This document shows, one piece after another, positions 31,499-33,038 of a stretch of 33,038 bases of DNA (within the stretch, counting starts at the first letter, position 1; each line of letters opens with the position of its first letter). The DNA is from Euryarchaeota archaeon UBA258 (GTDB taxonomy: Archaea > Thermoplasmatota > Poseidoniia > Poseidoniales > Poseidoniaceae), in NCBI GenBank assembly GCA_002502605.1, contig DAPR01000060.1, forward strand, positions 21,172 through 54,209. Direction: 5' to 3'. The notes beneath the pieces were generated by a model. That model worked only from the letters and a program-made list of their open reading frames with translations, had not been told where the DNA came from and made no database searches. The position numbers and the translations under genes are program-made.

Positions 31499-31520
31499 GC
31501 TCAAGTTCAAAGACTTGAGC
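31499..31520 (+). repeat. Perfect inverted repeat between the DOHH-like and zinc-protein genes
   Basis: Arms GCTCAAGT and ACTTGAGC, eight bases each, loop of six. It begins 11 bases after the DOHH-like stop and ends 27 bases before the next ATG. No T run follows. It could be a processing hairpin, a partial terminator or a palindromic operator. Confidence 0.45.
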
Positions 31521-31547
31521 GTCCACAGCACAAACAAGGGGACAGCA

Positions 31548-31757
31548 ATGCCACACGAACACATCACCCTCGCTCAAGCACCAAATGGTGAAATTGGCCC
31601 TCGCTGTGAATCATGCGGCGTCCGCCTTACTTTTGGCAACGCTATGGTTGTTGGCAAGTTCTACATGTGCTGGGAACACTACGTTGAATCAACCGGTGCA
31701 GACACCGCAACATCAGTCGGAGAAGCGGAAGAACGTTTCTGGATGACCAACGAATAA
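31548..31757 (+). CDS. Small CxxC-CxxH putative zinc-binding protein
   Basis: 69 residues from ATG 31548, which follows GGGGA. C20-x2-C23 and C41-x2-H44 (CESC and CWEH) are spaced like a treble-clef or zinc-ribbon site. The rest is short and polar, ending EERFWMTNE. No family recognised. The frame extends upstream to 31449, but that part overlaps the DOHH-like gene and lacks a ribosome site. Sits between the DOHH-like gene and priS on the same strand, 53 bases before priS. Confidence 0.65.
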   Translation: MPHEHITLAQAPNGEIGPRCESCGVRLTFGNAMVVGKFYMCWEHYVESTGADTATSVGEAEERFWMTNE

Positions 31758-31810
31758 GCGCCCTCAGTGTTCAAGAACCCTCGTTCTTTCAGTGGATTGG
31801 AGGGACTTTA

Positions 31811-33013
31811 TTGGCAACAGGTTGGGCTAGGTTTGCACATCGTTTTGGTGCATACTATCGCAGTTCAGAATTTTGGACACCTCCGCGCATGAAAACCAGA
31901 GAATGGATGTTCATTCCATTCGGGGGGGCGCCTCCAATCCGCCACAAGGGATTCAGTGATATGCAAGGGGTCCGTCAATTCCTTACAGACCGAGCAATGC
32001 ACTCTTGCTTCTACTCAACCGCATATTGGGAGCGCCCTTTTGAGATGAAAATGGCCGATAAAAATTGGCTGGGTGCTGATTTAATTTTTGATTTAGACGG
32101 TGATCACTTACCGGGTGTGACCGACAAAGATTTCCCGGGAATGCTCGAAGTCATCCACGAACAAGCATGGTCGTTGTGGAATGACTTTCTTGAACCAGAA
32201 TTTGGATTTCAAGAAAAATACTTGCAAGTGACCTTTTCGGGCCACAGAGGGTTCCACCTCCACTATCGAGATCCATCGCTCTTCCATCTCGATTCAGAAG
32301 CTCGAAGGGAAATGGTGTCATACATCAGAGGCGAAGGCGTGGATGTCAAAGGGGGACTCGCGCGATATCACGACCTTTCGAGCGAGGGTTGGACGCGTAG
32401 AATTCGCGATGGAATGGGTGGCATGATTGCTAAATTGCAGGGCATTGCTGAAAAAAATGAGGGTCACAAAAAAGTGATTAAAACACTCCATGAAGGATTG
32501 AAGTCACAGTCTCAACGCGAAGGTCGAAAATCAACTAAAGGACCGACATCCATCGAACAACTCGCATCCATTGTCAATCATCCAGACCGTGCCTCTCGAT
32601 TGAGGGATGGGAATTTTGGAGTCCTCGATAAACATCAGGCCCTTTTTCTGGATTTGCTCAAAACGGATACTTCAGTGGTTCTGGGTTCGGCGGGTGAAAC
32701 CGATGAAGTTGTTACCATCGACGTTCGTCGGCAAATTCGATGGCCTACATCGCTTCATGGCAAGTCGGGCATGAGGGTGAGTGAATTCCCTCTATCGAGG
32801 CTTGATCCTGACGGTTCGAATCCATATTCACCCCTTCATGAAGCACTCGCATTAAGCACTCAAGACATGCTAACAGTGGAAATGACGGTCGATGATTCAA
32901 TTGCCCAATTCGGCGACAACGTGTATGATAAGGCCAGTGGTGACCAATTTGAAATTCACGAAGCAGGTGCTACGTTTTTGGTTCTCAAAGGATGGGCAAA
33001 AGTCATTGCATAG
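31811..33013 (+). CDS. priS: DNA primase small (catalytic) subunit PriS
   Basis: Catalytic subunit of the archaeal/eukaryotic-type primase; makes RNA primers with PriL. Archaeo-eukaryotic primase fold signatures: the metal-binding pair D94 and D96 in LIFDLDGDHL, the nucleotide-binding motif SGHRGFHLHY (143-152), third Asp D304 in TIDVRRQIRWP, and SLHGKSGM (314-321). 400 residues. The start is a TTG with GGAGGG seven bases upstream, giving MATGWARFAHRFGAYYR; the next Met is 27 residues in and would cut into conserved sequence. Only one Cys (C66) is present, so the zinc knuckle seen in Pyrococcus PriS is missing. Ends 25 bases before the window edge. Confidence 0.93.
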   Translation: MATGWARFAHRFGAYYRSSEFWTPPRMKTREWMFIPFGGAPPIRHKGFSDMQGVRQFLTDRAMHSCFYSTAYWERPFEMKMADKNWLGADLIFDLDGDHLPGVTDKDFPGMLEVIHEQAWSLWNDFLEPEFGFQEKYLQVTFSGHRGFHLHYRDPSLFHLDSEARREMVSYIRGEGVDVKGGLARYHDLSSEGWTRRIRDGMGGMIAKLQGIAEKNEGHKKVIKTLHEGLKSQSQREGRKSTKGPTSIEQLASIVNHPDRASRLRDGNFGVLDKHQALFLDLLKTDTSVVLGSAGETDEVVTIDVRRQIRWPTSLHGKSGMRVSEFPLSRLDPDGSNPYSPLHEALALSTQDMLTVEMTVDDSIAQFGDNVYDKASGDQFEIHEAGATFLVLKGWAKVIA

Positions 33014-33038
33014 CGAATATAATTCCTTTGAAAACTCG

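Noticed and set aside
1-33038. tRNA or rRNA genes, CRISPR arrays, insertion sequences, integrase or attachment sites
   Set aside because: No cloverleaf with conserved T-loop bases, no regularly spaced direct repeats, no transposase motif and no terminal inverted repeats flanking a gene were seen; nearly all sequence is covered by identified genes.

Overview
The window reads as archaeal chromosome. It carries an archaeal/eukaryotic-type glycyl-tRNA synthetase, an archaeal-type prolyl-tRNA synthetase, the large clamp-loader subunit RfcL, the small primase subunit PriS, SRP54 and a Get3/ArsA ATPase. Gene starts show either GGTGA-like ribosome binding sites or TATA-like boxes about 26 bases upstream of leaderless starts. 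Moderate base composition, short intergenic gaps, an OPT peptide transporter, a lipoprotein M28 peptidase and large surface proteins with acidic, Ca-binding-type repeats suggest a marine planktonic euryarchaeon, most likely Marine Group II (Poseidoniales) or a relative. That assignment is inference; no rRNA gene is present to prove it.

Layout. 1-1957 (minus): 5' part of an Lhr-type helicase that runs off the left edge, and a two-cluster ferredoxin. 2068-5345 (plus): glyS and rfcL. 5349-10005 (minus): a tightly coupled trkH-trkA-transglutaminase-like unit transcribed from a TATA box near 10031. 10136-10948 (minus): an unknown multi-pass membrane protein. 10991-15074 (plus): get3, srp54, M28 lipoprotein peptidase. 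15132-22644 (minus): proS, two small membrane proteins, transaldolase, a MazG-like pyrophosphohydrolase, split transketolase (two subunits) and an OPT transporter. 22771-27777 (plus): a P2-type Ca-like ATPase, mqnE and mqnA. 27763-29970 (minus): a WD40-like exported protein with a charged cytoplasmic tail. 30106-33013 (plus): mqnD, a half-length deoxyhypusine-hydroxylase-like HEAT protein, a tiny zinc-binding protein, and priS.

Functional themes: two membrane-protein targeting ATPase/GTPases side by side (Get3, SRP54); potassium uptake (TrkH with TrkA); peptide scavenging (M28 peptidase, OPT); the non-oxidative pentose phosphate branch (transketolase, transaldolase); menaquinone synthesis by the futalosine route (MqnA, MqnD, MqnE); and translation and replication housekeeping genes.

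The most unusual item is the protein at 31006-31488. It resembles only the C-terminal half of eukaryotic deoxyhypusine hydroxylase, including both His-Glu metal-ligand pairs of that half with the eukaryotic 33-residue spacing, and a linker motif found in the middle of the eukaryotic enzyme. No gene-free stretch longer than about 130 bases occurs, and no tRNA, rRNA, CRISPR array, insertion sequence or integrase was seen.
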